NCBI RefSeq assembly: GCF_001651875.1
Contig: NZ_LNQB01000071.1
Span: 62,001-126,000 of the forward strand
Length of the DNA stretch: 64,000 nt
Origin: Sinorhizobium saheli
GTDB lineage: Bacteria > Pseudomonadota > Alphaproteobacteria > Rhizobiales > Rhizobiaceae
Direction: 5' to 3'
Shown here: piece after piece, positions 1 through 6,999 of the stretch
Layout of the letters: each line of letters begins with the position of its first letter
How positions within the stretch are numbered: the stretch's first letter is position 1
Made by a program: the position numbers and the translations under genes
Notes under the pieces: generated by a model
What the model was told of the DNA's origin: nothing
The model's database searches: none
Seen by the model: the letters and a program-made list of their open reading frames with translations, nothing else

Positions 1-231
1 ATTCCCTTCAACCCCTGGCCGGGCACCAACTACCAGTGCTCGGACTGGGAGCAGATCGAGGCCTTCGCCGACTTCATCAACCAGGCCGGCTATGCCTCGC
101 CGATCCGCACCCCGCGCGGCCGCGACATCCTCGCCGCCTGCGGCCAGCTGAAGTCGGAATCGGAGCGCATGCGCAAGGTCGACCGCCTCGCCTTCGAGGC
201 GATGATGATCGCGAACCACGGCGAGGATTGA
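1..231 (+). CDS. rlmN: RlmN, 23S rRNA/tRNA adenine-C2 methyltransferase (C-terminal fragment)
   Basis: Last 76 residues of RlmN, the radical-SAM enzyme that methylates C2 of A2503 in 23S rRNA and A37 in some tRNAs. The gene runs in from before the window, so the start and the iron-sulfur CxxxCxxC core are not visible. Seen here: IPFNPWPG at the very beginning, a conserved RlmN segment, and [12 protein letters not shown] further on, whose cysteine corresponds to the one that forms the transient covalent link to RNA in the characterised enzyme. The stop is followed by a strong hairpin. Identification is firm although only the tail is present. Confidence 0.93.
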   Translation: MPFNPWPGTNYQCSDWEQIEAFADFINQAGYASPIRTPRGRDILAACGQLKSESERMRKVDRLAFEAMMIANHGED

Positions 232-258
232 TCGCGGAGAGCGTGGCGACGGCGCTAC

Positions 259-284
259 CCCCTCTGGCCTGCCGGCCAGAGGGG
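259..284. repeat. Strong inverted repeat after rlmN
   Basis: Perfect 11-base arms (CCCCTCTGGCC / GGCCAGAGGGG) around a 4-base loop, 28 bases after the rlmN stop. No T-run follows, so it is not a standard intrinsic terminator; it may protect the 3' end of the rlmN mRNA or be a relic of the CCCCTC-type intergenic repeats found elsewhere in the window. Confidence 0.6.
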
Positions 285-441
285 CTTGAGGATGCGTGTG
301 AATGGGGCAGAATCAAAAACTTTGATGGGTGAAGCTCGTGCCATCGATTGATTTCATCCATCCGCCTGCCTAAGAAAGCGGCAAATCATCCTGAGCGGAT
401 ATTCGGCCCGGCTCCCGCTCGCAGAGATCGGAGGACCAACC

Positions 442-1395
442 ATGCGTTCACTTCTCATTGCGCTCGCCGCCACGGTGGCGCTCTCCCTGCCGGCGCGTGC
501 CGACGAGGTCACGGTCGCCGTGACGGCGATCGTCGAGCATCCGGCGCTCGATGCCGCCCGCGACGGCGTCAAGGATGCGCTTGCCGCCGCCGGCTACAAG
601 GAAGGCGAGAACCTGAAGTTCATCTACGAGTCCGCCCAGGGCAATCCGGCGACCGCGGCGCAGATCGCCCGGCAGTTCGCCGGCGAGGCGCCGGACGTGA
701 TCGTGCCGATCTCGACGCCGTCGGCCCAGGCCGTGGTCTCCTCCACCCGCGATATCCCGGTGGTCTTCACCGCCGTCTCCGATCCCCTCGGCGCCCAGCT
801 CGTCAAGGACATGGAGAAGCCCGGCGGCAACGTCACCGGCCTTTCGGACATGTCGCCGGTCGCCGAGCACGTGGCGCTGATCAAGGAGATCCTGCCGAAC
901 GCCAAGACGATCGGCTATCTCTACAATTCCGGCGAAGCGAACTCCGTATCGCTGTTGGCGGCGCTCAAGGCAGAGGCCGAGAAGGCCGGGTTGACCGTGG
1001 TCGAATCCGCCGCGACCAAGTCGGCCGAGGTGCAGGGTGCGGCCCGCGCGCTCGTCGGCCGCGCCGACGCGATCTATGTGCCGACCGACAACACGATCGT
1101 TTCCGCCCTGGAAGGTGCGGTCGCCGTTGCCGAGGAAAGCAAGCTGCCGCTCTTCACCGCCGACACGGATTCGGTTTCCCGCGGCGCGCTCGCCGCCCTC
1201 GGCTTCAACTACTACGACGTCGGCAAGCAGACGGGCGAAGTGGTCGTGCGCGTTCTCAAGGGCGAGAATCCGGGCGATATCCCGGTCAAGGTTGCCGCCG
1301 GCACCGACCTCGTCATCAACAAGGGCGCGGCCACCCGGATGGGCGTGACGCTGCCGGAAAGCATCGTCGGCCGGGCGACCCGCACGATCGAGTAA
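442..1395 (+). CDS. ABC transporter substrate-binding protein (TrpX-like)
   Basis: 317-residue periplasmic binding protein of the ABC_sub_bind family, related to TrpX-type binding proteins of Gram-positive amino-acid importers; the ligand here cannot be read from sequence. An N-terminal signal peptide (about residues 1-20, ending ARA-DE) is clear, followed by the typical type I binding-protein pattern including VIVPISTPSAQAV and IPVVFTAVSDP. A good ribosome-binding site (GGAGGA, about 6 bases before the ATG) fixes the start. Permease and ATPase genes follow on the same strand, making a complete importer. A nested stem-loop at 1524-1553 separates it from the permease gene and may favour high expression of the binding protein. 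Confidence 0.88.
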   Translation: MRSLLIALAATVALSLPARADEVTVAVTAIVEHPALDAARDGVKDALAAAGYKEGENLKFIYESAQGNPATAAQIARQFAGEAPDVIVPISTPSAQAVVSSTRDIPVVFTAVSDPLGAQLVKDMEKPGGNVTGLSDMSPVAEHVALIKEILPNAKTIGYLYNSGEANSVSLLAALKAEAEKAGLTVVESAATKSAEVQGAARALVGRADAIYVPTDNTIVSALEGAVAVAEESKLPLFTADTDSVSRGALAALGFNYYDVGKQTGEVVVRVLKGENPGDIPVKVAAGTDLVINKGAATRMGVTLPESIVGRATRTIE

Positions 1396-1523
1396 CGGGC
1401 CCGCGGCCTTTTTGTTGCCTTCTTGCCGCCTCCGTTCCATACTGGGGCGGTTCGCTTATCGAGCGGGAGCTGAAATGCATGCGCGGTTTCCGTCCGCATC
1501 CCGCGCCAACTTCAAAAATGCAT

Positions 1524-1553
1524 GTTCCGCATCTCGCCGCGAGCCTGCGGAAC
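1524..1553 (+). repeat. Nested stem-loop between binding-protein and permease genes
   Basis: Outer arms GTTCCGCA / TGCGGAAC (8 bp) enclose an inner CTCG-CCG-CGAG hairpin. It lies 24 bases before the permease start in an otherwise featureless spacer. Structures in this place in importer operons often stabilise the upstream message or reduce read-through; that role is inferred. Confidence 0.5.
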
Positions 1554-1576
1554 ATCGGAGAAGAGGACTACCGGCG

Positions 1577-2455
1577 TTGAGTCAAATCGCTTTCTGGGGA
1601 GCCGTCGAACTGGGGCTCGTCTATGCCTTCGTCGCGGTCGGCGTGTTCCTCGCCTTCCGGGTGCTCGACTTTCCCGACCTCACCGTCGACGGCTCCTTTC
1701 CGCTCGGCGCTGCCGTCACCGCGGTGCTGATCATCGCCGGCGTCAATCCGTGGCTGGCGGCGGCGGTGGCGATGGCCGCCGGCGCCGCGGCGGGGATCGC
1801 CACGGCGATCCTGAACGTGCGGTTCAAGATCTTGAACCTGCTCGCCTCGATCCTGACGATGATCGCGCTCTTCTCCGTCAACCTCAGGGTCATGGGCAAG
1901 CCCAACGTCGCCTTGATCAACGCCGACACCATGCTCTCGCCCTTCTACGGTCTCGGCTTGAGGGATTTCTACGTGCGTCCGCTTTTCGTCGGCGTCCTCG
2001 TGCTCGTCGCGGTCGTCCTCGTCTGGCGCTTCCTCGAAAGCGACGCGGGGCTTGCCATGCGGGCGACGGGAGCCAATGCCCGGATGGCGCGGGCGCAAGG
2101 GGTCGACACCAGCCGGCAGATCTATCTCGGCATGGCGATTTCCAACGCGCTCGTCGCCCTCGCCGGCGCGCTCTTCGCGCAGACCAACGGCTTTGCCGAC
2201 GTGACCTCGGGCGTCGGAACGATCGTCGTCGGGCTTGCCGCGGTGATCATCGGCGAGACGCTGCTCGGCGCCCGCGGCACGCTGATCGCGCTCGTCGGCT
2301 GCGTGCTCGGGTCGATCCTCTACCGCATCGCCATACAGGTGGCGCTTTCGACCGATACGCTCGGGCTCCAGGCTTCCGACCTCAATTTCGTGACCGCGGT
2401 GCTTGTCACGGTGGCGCTCGTCCTGCCCCGCTTGCGTCGTGGAGGTGCCGCATGA
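1577..2455 (+). CDS. ABC transporter permease
   Basis: 292-residue inner-membrane permease of the LivH/branched-chain-like superfamily, the membrane part of the importer formed with its two neighbours. It is hydrophobic throughout, with about eight or nine predicted membrane segments. The chosen start is TTG at 1577 (reading MSQIAFWGAVELGLVYAF), preceded by GAGAAGAGGA at good spacing; upstream the open frame has no hydrophobic or family-like sequence, so longer versions are unlikely. The family hallmark FPDLTVDGSF near the N-terminus is present. The stop overlaps the ATPase start in an ATGA junction, indicating translational coupling. Confidence 0.86.
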   Translation: MSQIAFWGAVELGLVYAFVAVGVFLAFRVLDFPDLTVDGSFPLGAAVTAVLIIAGVNPWLAAAVAMAAGAAAGIATAILNVRFKILNLLASILTMIALFSVNLRVMGKPNVALINADTMLSPFYGLGLRDFYVRPLFVGVLVLVAVVLVWRFLESDAGLAMRATGANARMARAQGVDTSRQIYLGMAISNALVALAGALFAQTNGFADVTSGVGTIVVGLAAVIIGETLLGARGTLIALVGCVLGSILYRIAIQVALSTDTLGLQASDLNFVTAVLVTVALVLPRLRRGGAA

Positions 2456-3246
2456 TCATCCTCGACAACATCCAGGTCGTCTTCGGCAAGGGCACGCCGC
2501 TGCAGAAGCAGGCGCTGAACGGCGTCAGCCTGACGATCGAGCAGGGCTCCTTCGTCACCGTGATCGGCTCGAACGGCGCCGGCAAATCGACGCTGCTCGG
2601 CGTCCTGGCCGGCGACGTGCTGCCGAGCGGCGGCCGGGTGACGATTGGCAACACCGAGGTGACGCGTAAGGGCACGGCCGCCCGCGCCGGCCTCGTCGCC
2701 CGTGTCTTCCAGGATCCGCTCGCCGGCAGTTGCGGCGCGCTCTCGATCGAGGAGAACCTCGCGCTTGCCGCCAGGCGCGGCGAAAGCCGCGGCCTGACGC
2801 CGGCGCTCGGGAGCAGGCGGCGGGCGCATTTCCGCGAGCGTATCGCCGAACTCAATCTCGGGCTCGAGGACCGCATGCGCGACCGCATGGACCTGCTTTC
2901 GGGCGGCCAGCGGCAGGCGGTCTCGCTGGTGATGGCAACACTCGCCGGCTCGAAGGTGCTGCTCCTCGACGAGCACACGGCGGCGCTCGACCCCGGCATG
3001 GCCGAGTTCATCATGAACCTCACGCAGAAGATCGTCGCCGAGCGCAAGCTGACGACGCTGATGGTGACACACTCGATGCGACAGGCGCTCGACTTCGGCC
3101 ACCGCACGATCATGCTGCACGGCGGCGAAATCGTCCTCGACGTCGCCGGCGACAGCCGCAAGACGCTCGAGGTCGAGGACCTGATCGCCATGTTCCGCCG
3201 CATCCGCGGCCAGACGCTCGACGACGATGCGCTGCTGATCGGCTGA
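2452..3246 (+). CDS. ABC transporter ATP-binding protein
   Basis: 264-residue ATPase that powers the importer. Walker A GSNGAGKST lies at about residues 39-47, the signature LSGGQRQ at about 148-154, and Walker B VLLLDE just before 175, followed by a switch histidine in MVTHSMRQA. This is a complete nucleotide-binding domain with no extra domains. The ATG overlaps the permease stop by four bases. Its closest architectural match is the ATPase of TrpXYZ/YufNOPQ-like importers. The downstream spacer holds two repeat elements and no obvious terminator. Confidence 0.9.
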   Translation: MIILDNIQVVFGKGTPLQKQALNGVSLTIEQGSFVTVIGSNGAGKSTLLGVLAGDVLPSGGRVTIGNTEVTRKGTAARAGLVARVFQDPLAGSCGALSIEENLALAARRGESRGLTPALGSRRRAHFRERIAELNLGLEDRMRDRMDLLSGGQRQAVSLVMATLAGSKVLLLDEHTAALDPGMAEFIMNLTQKIVAERKLTTLMVTHSMRQALDFGHRTIMLHGGEIVLDVAGDSRKTLEVEDLIAMFRRIRGQTLDDDALLIG

Positions 3247-3263
3247 GGCGATTTCCGGGTATT

Positions 3264-3315
3264 GCCCCTCATCCGCCTGCCGGCACCTTCTCCCCGTCCT
3301 GACGGGGAGAAGGGG
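3264..3315 (+). repeat. RIME-type intergenic repeat, copy 1
   Basis: Begins GCCCCTCATCCGCCTGCCGG and contains a perfect 13-bp hairpin (CCTTCTCCCCGTC / GACGGGGAGAAGG, 2-base loop). It matches the consensus shared by the copies at 6.2, 14.0, 31.5 and 34.0 kb. A GC-rich spacer leads straight into a second repeat family at 3379. Confidence 0.75.
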
Positions 3316-3378
3316 TATGCCGCGGCGCCGTATTACCTCGCCCCGCGTGCGGTTCGCGTGGGGGAAAAGGCCGGGGGC

Positions 3379-3474
3379 GGGATGCGCTCACATGCGTTCG
3401 CGCCACCGCCCTATCTGTTTGATTTGCCGCATTTGTGCGACGTCGGGGGGAATCCACCTGATTGCAAAATGCTC
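3379..3474 (+). repeat. Second-family intergenic repeat (element B), copy 1
   Basis: Runs from GGGATGCGCTCACATGCG to TTGCAAAATGCTC, with CTATCTGTTTG, GCCGCATTTGTGCGACGTC and AATCCACCTG between. The same ordered blocks recur at 20.3, 28.5, 29.2 and 33.8 kb, some inverted and some truncated. Confidence 0.7.
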
Positions 3475-3513
3475 CAGGGTGAGGGGCGTCCGTGGTCTTG
3501 AAGACGCTTCCGA

Positions 3514-3897
3514 TCAAGCGCCCCGGAAGGCCGTGACCTCGATTTCGATCAGCATTTCCGGGCGGATGAGGTCGCAGACGACCATCGTCGCGGCCGGGCG
3601 GATTTCGCCGAAGACCTCGCCGAGGATCGGGAAGACCCGGTCGGCGAAGCTGGCATCGGTGACGTAGTAGTGATTGCGCACGACGTCGGCGAGCGAGAAG
3701 CCCGCTTGCCTCAGCGCGTTCTCGATCGTCTTCAGGCAGTTGCGCGCCTGTTCCTCCAGCGTTTCCGGCATGGTCATGGTGGCGTAGTCGTAGCCGGTCG
3801 TGCCGGAGACGAAGCACCAGTCGCCCTTGACGACGGCACGCGAATAGCCTGCCGTCTTTTCGAAAGGCGAGCCGGAGGAGATGAGCTTGCGCGTCAT
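3514..3897 (-). CDS. RidA/YjgF family protein
   Basis: 127-residue member of the Rid (YjgF/YER057c/UK114) family, small trimeric proteins many of which hydrolyse reactive enamines/imines made by PLP enzymes. The fold pattern is complete: FVSGTTGYD early, then NCLKTIENAL, then IRPAATMVVCDL and IEIEVTAF. Canonical RidA has an Arg where this protein appears to have Ala-Thr (PAATM rather than PARSC), so it probably belongs to a divergent Rid subgroup and may not have standard imine deaminase activity. It lies 14 bases downstream of leuD on the same strand and is probably co-transcribed, which fits the known link between Rid proteins and branched-chain amino-acid synthesis. Confidence 0.85.
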   Translation of the reverse strand: MTRKLISSGSPFEKTAGYSRAVVKGDWCFVSGTTGYDYATMTMPETLEEQARNCLKTIENALRQAGFSLADVVRNHYYVTDASFADRVFPILGEVFGEIRPAATMVVCDLIRPEMLIEIEVTAFRGA

Positions 3898-3911
3898 CGC
3901 GGCGCGCGCGC

Positions 3912-4517
3912 TCAGGCCCAGGGATGTGAGGAGGCGTTCTTCTTCTCGAAGCTGTCGATGGCGCTGCCCTTCTCGAGCGTCAGGCCGATATCGTCGAGGC
4001 CGTTCAACAGGCAGTGGCGCTTGAAGGCGTCGATCTCGAACTTGATCGAGCCGCCGTCGGGGCCGGTGATTTCCTGCGCTTCGAGGTCGACCGTCAGGAT
4101 GGCGTTGGAGCCGCGGCTGGCGTCGTCCATCAGCTTGTCGAGGTTCTCCTGGCTGACGACGATCGGCAGGATGCCGTTCTTGAAGCAGTTGTTGTAGAAG
4201 ATGTCGGCGAAGGAGGTGGAGATCACGCAGCGGATGCCGAAATCGAGGAGCGCCCAGGGCGCATGCTCGCGCGAGGAGCCGCAGCCGAAATTGTCGCCGG
4301 CGACGAGGATCTTGGCATTCTGGTAGGCCGGCTTGTTGAGCACGAAATCCGGGTTCGGCGTGCCGTCCTCGTTGTAGCGGGATTCGGCGAAAAGGCCCTT
4401 GCCAAGACCGGTGCGCTTGATCGTCTTCAGGTAATCCTTCGGAATGATCATGTCCGTGTCGATATTGACGACGGGCAGGGGGGCGGCGACGCCGGTGAGC
4501 TTGACGAACTTGTCCAT
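3912..4517 (-). CDS. leuD: 3-isopropylmalate dehydratase, small subunit
   Basis: 201-residue LeuD, which with the iron-sulfur subunit LeuC isomerises 2-isopropylmalate to 3-isopropylmalate in leucine synthesis. Full family length and motifs: [14 protein letters not shown] near the N-terminus, [17 protein letters not shown] (the swivelling-domain substrate loop), [20 protein letters not shown], and the C-terminal [22 protein letters not shown]. The partner leuC is not in the window, which is usual for rhizobia, where leuC and leuD are separated. ridA follows 14 bases later. Confidence 0.97.
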   Translation of the reverse strand: MDKFVKLTGVAAPLPVVNIDTDMIIPKDYLKTIKRTGLGKGLFAESRYNEDGTPNPDFVLNKPAYQNAKILVAGDNFGCGSSREHAPWALLDFGIRCVISTSFADIFYNNCFKNGILPIVVSQENLDKLMDDASRGSNAILTVDLEAQEITGPDGGSIKFEIDAFKRHCLLNGLDDIGLTLEKGSAIDSFEKKNASSHPWA

Positions 4518-4674
4518 GACTTGGCCTTCGATTTCAGCGGAAACGTTGAAAGAGCGTTTAGATCAGTTTTGTGCCGAAATGAAGGAGAATCTGCGTTGAG
4601 CGTCCCGCAGGCCCTGAAGCGCGCGGCATCGGGGCGGAAAAGCGCTTCACCGCTCTCCTTATCCCGTCTCGCGC

Positions 4675-4920
4675 CTAGAGATCGATGATCGTGCCGCGTC
4701 CGTCGTTCCAGATCCGCATTTCGCGCGCGGCGCCGGCAGGCCGTGCGCGGCTGCGCGCGTGCACCGACCGGCCATTCAGTCTCGTGGCGATCGCGCTGCC
4801 GATGGCGACAACGGCGGCGATGCCGGCCAGCGCCAGGGCCAGCGAGGCGGTGAAGACGAAAGCCGCAAGCGTGACGGCGATGGCTGCGGCCGTGAAGAGG
4901 ACAGAGCGGATGCTTTGCAT
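4675..4920 (-). CDS. Small membrane protein, function unknown
   Basis: 81-residue protein beginning MQSIRSVLF, with AAGGTG upstream at good spacing. Residues about 8-45 are almost entirely hydrophobic (one long or two short membrane helices) and end in IGSAIATRLNG. A basic, soluble tail follows (HARSRARP), ending IWNDGRGTIIDL. I do not recognise a characterised family. It is divergent from the CitE-like gene, with 107 bases between the two starts. Coding is supported by the ribosome site, hydrophobic block and sensible composition. Confidence 0.6.
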   Translation of the reverse strand: MQSIRSVLFTAAAIAVTLAAFVFTASLALALAGIAAVVAIGSAIATRLNGRSVHARSRARPAGAAREMRIWNDGRGTIIDL

Positions 4921-5027
4921 GAACGTCACCTTTCCAAGGCCGATGTGGGTGCTCGATGGGGACCTTACAAGAGGGGCCGATTTGTGTCCGCTTGCGCAAA
5001 GGTGGAAAGGCGGGCACAACGAAGTGC

Positions 5028-5933
5028 ATGACAAGAGCGACACACCATCATCCCGTGCGGCTGCGCCGTTCGGTGCTTTCCGTTCCGGCCGACAATCAGC
5101 GTGCCCTCGCCAAGGTCAGCGCTCTCGACGCCGATGCGGTGATCTTCGATCTCGAGGATGCGGTCGCGCCGGACCGCAAGGCTGAAGCGCGCGACGCGCT
5201 CGTCAGGCATCTGGCCTCGAGCCGGCCCACGGGCGAAGCGATCATCCGCGTCAATGCGGCGGAGTCGGGTTTCCGCGAAAAGGACTTCGCCGCCGCCCTT
5301 GCGGCAAGGCCCGATGCGCTCCTACTCCCAAAGGTCGAAAGCCCCGCCGATATTCAGGCCGCGCTCGACTGGCTCGCGGAGAACGACGCGCCGGAGGAGT
5401 TGAGGCTCTGGGCGATGATCGAAACGCCGCGCGGCATCATCAACGCGCCGGCGATCGCCGAGACCGGCCGCACGTCCGGCGGCCGGCTCGACTGCTTCGT
5501 CGTGGGCCTGAACGATCTGCGCAAGGAGACGGGCGTTCCCGCTCTTCCCGGCCGCACCTATCTCGTCCCCTGGCTGATGCAGGTCCTGCTTGCCGCGCGC
5601 GGCAGCGGCCTCGACGCGATCGACGCGGTCTTCAACGATTTCCGCGATGCGGCGGGCTTCGCGGCCGAATGCCGCCAGGGGCGCGACATGGGCTATGACG
5701 GCAAGATGCTGATCCATCCGGCGCAGATCGACGAGGCCAATCGATGCTTCGGCGTCGACGAGGCGGCGGTCGAGGAAGCGCGCGCCATCATCGCGGCCTT
5801 TGCGCAGCCGGAAAATGCCGGCAGGGGCGTGATCAACCTTCACGGCCGGATGGTCGAGCGCCTGCATCTCGATCAGGCGGTAAAACTCGCGGCCAAGGCG
5901 GACATCATCGAAAGACGAAAGGCAACATCTTGA
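5028..5933 (+). CDS. HpcH/HpaI aldolase/citrate lyase family CoA-ester lyase
   Basis: 301-residue TIM-barrel lyase of the CitE-like family, which cleaves or forms beta-hydroxyacyl-CoA thioesters (citryl-, malyl- or methylmalyl-CoA types). Motifs: LRRSVLSVPADN at the N-terminus, VIFDLEDAV with the metal-binding acidic pair, IRVNA, MIETPRGIIN with the second metal-ligand Glu, and GYDGKMLIHPAQI near the C-terminus. Citrate lyase alpha and gamma genes are absent, so it acts alone, probably as a malyl-CoA or similar lyase; substrate not determined. Start at MTRATHH is the best guess; the ribosome site is weak. The last codons overlap the DUF1737 gene. Confidence 0.83.
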   Translation: MTRATHHHPVRLRRSVLSVPADNQRALAKVSALDADAVIFDLEDAVAPDRKAEARDALVRHLASSRPTGEAIIRVNAAESGFREKDFAAALAARPDALLLPKVESPADIQAALDWLAENDAPEELRLWAMIETPRGIINAPAIAETGRTSGGRLDCFVVGLNDLRKETGVPALPGRTYLVPWLMQVLLAARGSGLDAIDAVFNDFRDAAGFAAECRQGRDMGYDGKMLIHPAQIDEANRCFGVDEAAVEEARAIIAAFAQPENAGRGVINLHGRMVERLHLDQAVKLAAKADIIERRKATS

Positions 5934-6136
5934 AACTCTACCGCTTTCTCACGGGACCCGACGACGCGTCGTTCTGCCACAAGGTGACGGCGGCCTTGAA
6001 CCAGGGATGGGCACTGCACGGCTCGCCCACCTACGCCTTCAACGCCGACACCCAGCACATGCAGTGCGGTCAGGCGGTGGTGAAGGAGGTGGCGGGCAAG
6101 GACTATCATCCGGACATGAAGCTGTCGGAGCAGTAG
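5930..6136 (+). CDS. DUF1737 domain-containing small protein
   Basis: 68-residue protein starting at a TTG that overlaps the stop of the preceding lyase gene (TCT-TGA against TTG-AAA), with GAAAGG about nine bases upstream. It reads LKLYRFLTGPDDASFCHKVT at the start and HGSPTYAFNAD in the middle, matching DUF1737, a short domain thought to bind nucleic acid or ligands but of unknown role. The one-base-scale overlap implies translational coupling with the lyase. No membrane segments or signal peptide. Confidence 0.75.
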   Translation: MKLYRFLTGPDDASFCHKVTAALNQGWALHGSPTYAFNADTQHMQCGQAVVKEVAGKDYHPDMKLSEQ

Positions 6137-6212
6137 GCGCGACTCTTTATTGTCTTGGCTTGCCCCTTGGGCTGCGATCGGCTGACAACTTCTTCCTATA
6201 TGGCGGCGGTTT

Positions 6213-6335
6213 GCCCCTCACCCTAACCCTCTCCCCGCGCGCGGGGAGAGGGGACGCGTTTGGCGCGAGGCATCGCCACTTGTCCCTTCTCCCCGTCAGA
6301 ACGGGGAGAAGGTGCCGGCAGGCGGATGAGGGGCG
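6213..6335. repeat. RIME-type intergenic repeat, copy 2 (complete)
   Basis: Bounded by inverted ends GCCCCTCA and TGAGGGGC. Inside are two hairpins: CCCTCTCCCCGCG/CGCGGGGAGAGGG, and TTCTCCCCGT/ACGGGGAGAA, then GGTGCCGGCAGGCGGATGAG. This is the fullest copy of the family in the window, sitting between the convergent ends of the DUF1737 and peptidase genes. Confidence 0.78.
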
Positions 6336-6355
6336 AATCCGGTCGGAAGGCTGCC

Positions 6356-6790
6356 TCAGCCGCCGACGTGCTCGACGCTTGCCTCGATCCGATCCATGTC
6401 GTCGTCGGAAAGGCCGAAGTGGTGGCCGATCTCGTGGATCAGCACATGGGTGATGATGTCGCCGAGCGTTTCCTCGTTTTCCGCCCAATAGTCGAGGATC
6501 GGGCGGCGATAGAGGGTGATGCGGTTCGGAAACTCGCCGGTTTCCATGGTGAAGCGTTCGCCGATGCCGCGGCCTTCGAAGAGGCCGAGCAGGTCGAAGG
6601 GCGTCTCGAGCGCCATGTCTTCGAAGACGTCGTCGCTCGGGAAATCGGCGACTTCGATAATGAGATCCGTCGTCAGCTTGCGGAATTCCTCAGGCAGATG
6701 GCTGTAGGCTTCAAACGCGAGCTGCTCGAATGTGGAAAGCGTCGGTGCGTGGCGTTCCCGCCAATCATCGGTCTGGTCAATGCGGGCCAT
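6356..6790 (-). CDS. Zincin-like metallopeptidase family protein (DUF1025 type)
   Basis: 144-residue cytoplasmic protein with a zincin signature: HVLIHEIGHHFGLSDDDM near the C-terminus gives HExxH plus a following conserved region. The start is ATG at 6790 (MARIDQTDDW), with AAGGAG five bases upstream; a GTG two codons earlier is a weaker alternative. The family is widespread in Actinobacteria and Alphaproteobacteria, and no substrate is established. It is transcribed divergently from imuA, with 209 bases between starts; the LexA site lies on the imuA side. Confidence 0.82.
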   Translation of the reverse strand: MARIDQTDDWRERHAPTLSTFEQLAFEAYSHLPEEFRKLTTDLIIEVADFPSDDVFEDMALETPFDLLGLFEGRGIGERFTMETGEFPNRITLYRRPILDYWAENEETLGDIITHVLIHEIGHHFGLSDDDMDRIEASVEHVGG

Positions 6791-6932
6791 GGGCACTCCT
6801 TGTCGCCCTCATATAGCGATTTTGCCTTTGCATTTCGAGTATTGAATTCGGCCGGTGCCTGTCGCCCAAAAGCGTAGGGCGGTTATGGGACGATCTGTGC
6901 AGGGATGAGGCATAAATTCCTATGTTCCGCTG

Positions 6933-6938
6933 TTGACT
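6933..6938 (+). promoter_or_regulatory. Possible -35 element of the imuA promoter
   Basis: TTGACT about 27 bases before the LexA site. The region where a -10 would fall (6955-6965) is AT-rich but not a clear consensus, so the LexA site would cover the -10/start region. Confidence 0.35.
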
Positions 6939-6964
6939 CTCCCGCCAAGCTCTGGAATCAATAA

Positions 6965-6979
6965 GAACATAACAGGAAC
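6965..6979 (+). promoter_or_regulatory. LexA (SOS) operator
   Basis: GAAC-ATAACAG-GAAC, a perfect match to the alphaproteobacterial SOS box GAAC-N7-GAAC. It ends 20 bases before the imuA ATG. LexA bound here would block transcription of imuA-imuB-dnaE2 until DNA damage triggers RecA-stimulated LexA cleavage. Confidence 0.9.
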
Positions 6980-6999
6980 ATTTGGTGGAGTTGACCGTC

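Noticed and set aside
348-1580. Alternative 410-codon plus-strand frame over the ABC binding-protein gene
   Set aside because: Arg/Gly-rich shadow frame; the 442-1395 frame has signal peptide, ribosome site and family motifs.
6213-6335. CRISPR-like repeats
   Set aside because: The repeats are dispersed palindromic mosaic elements, not direct repeats with unique spacers, and no cas genes are present.
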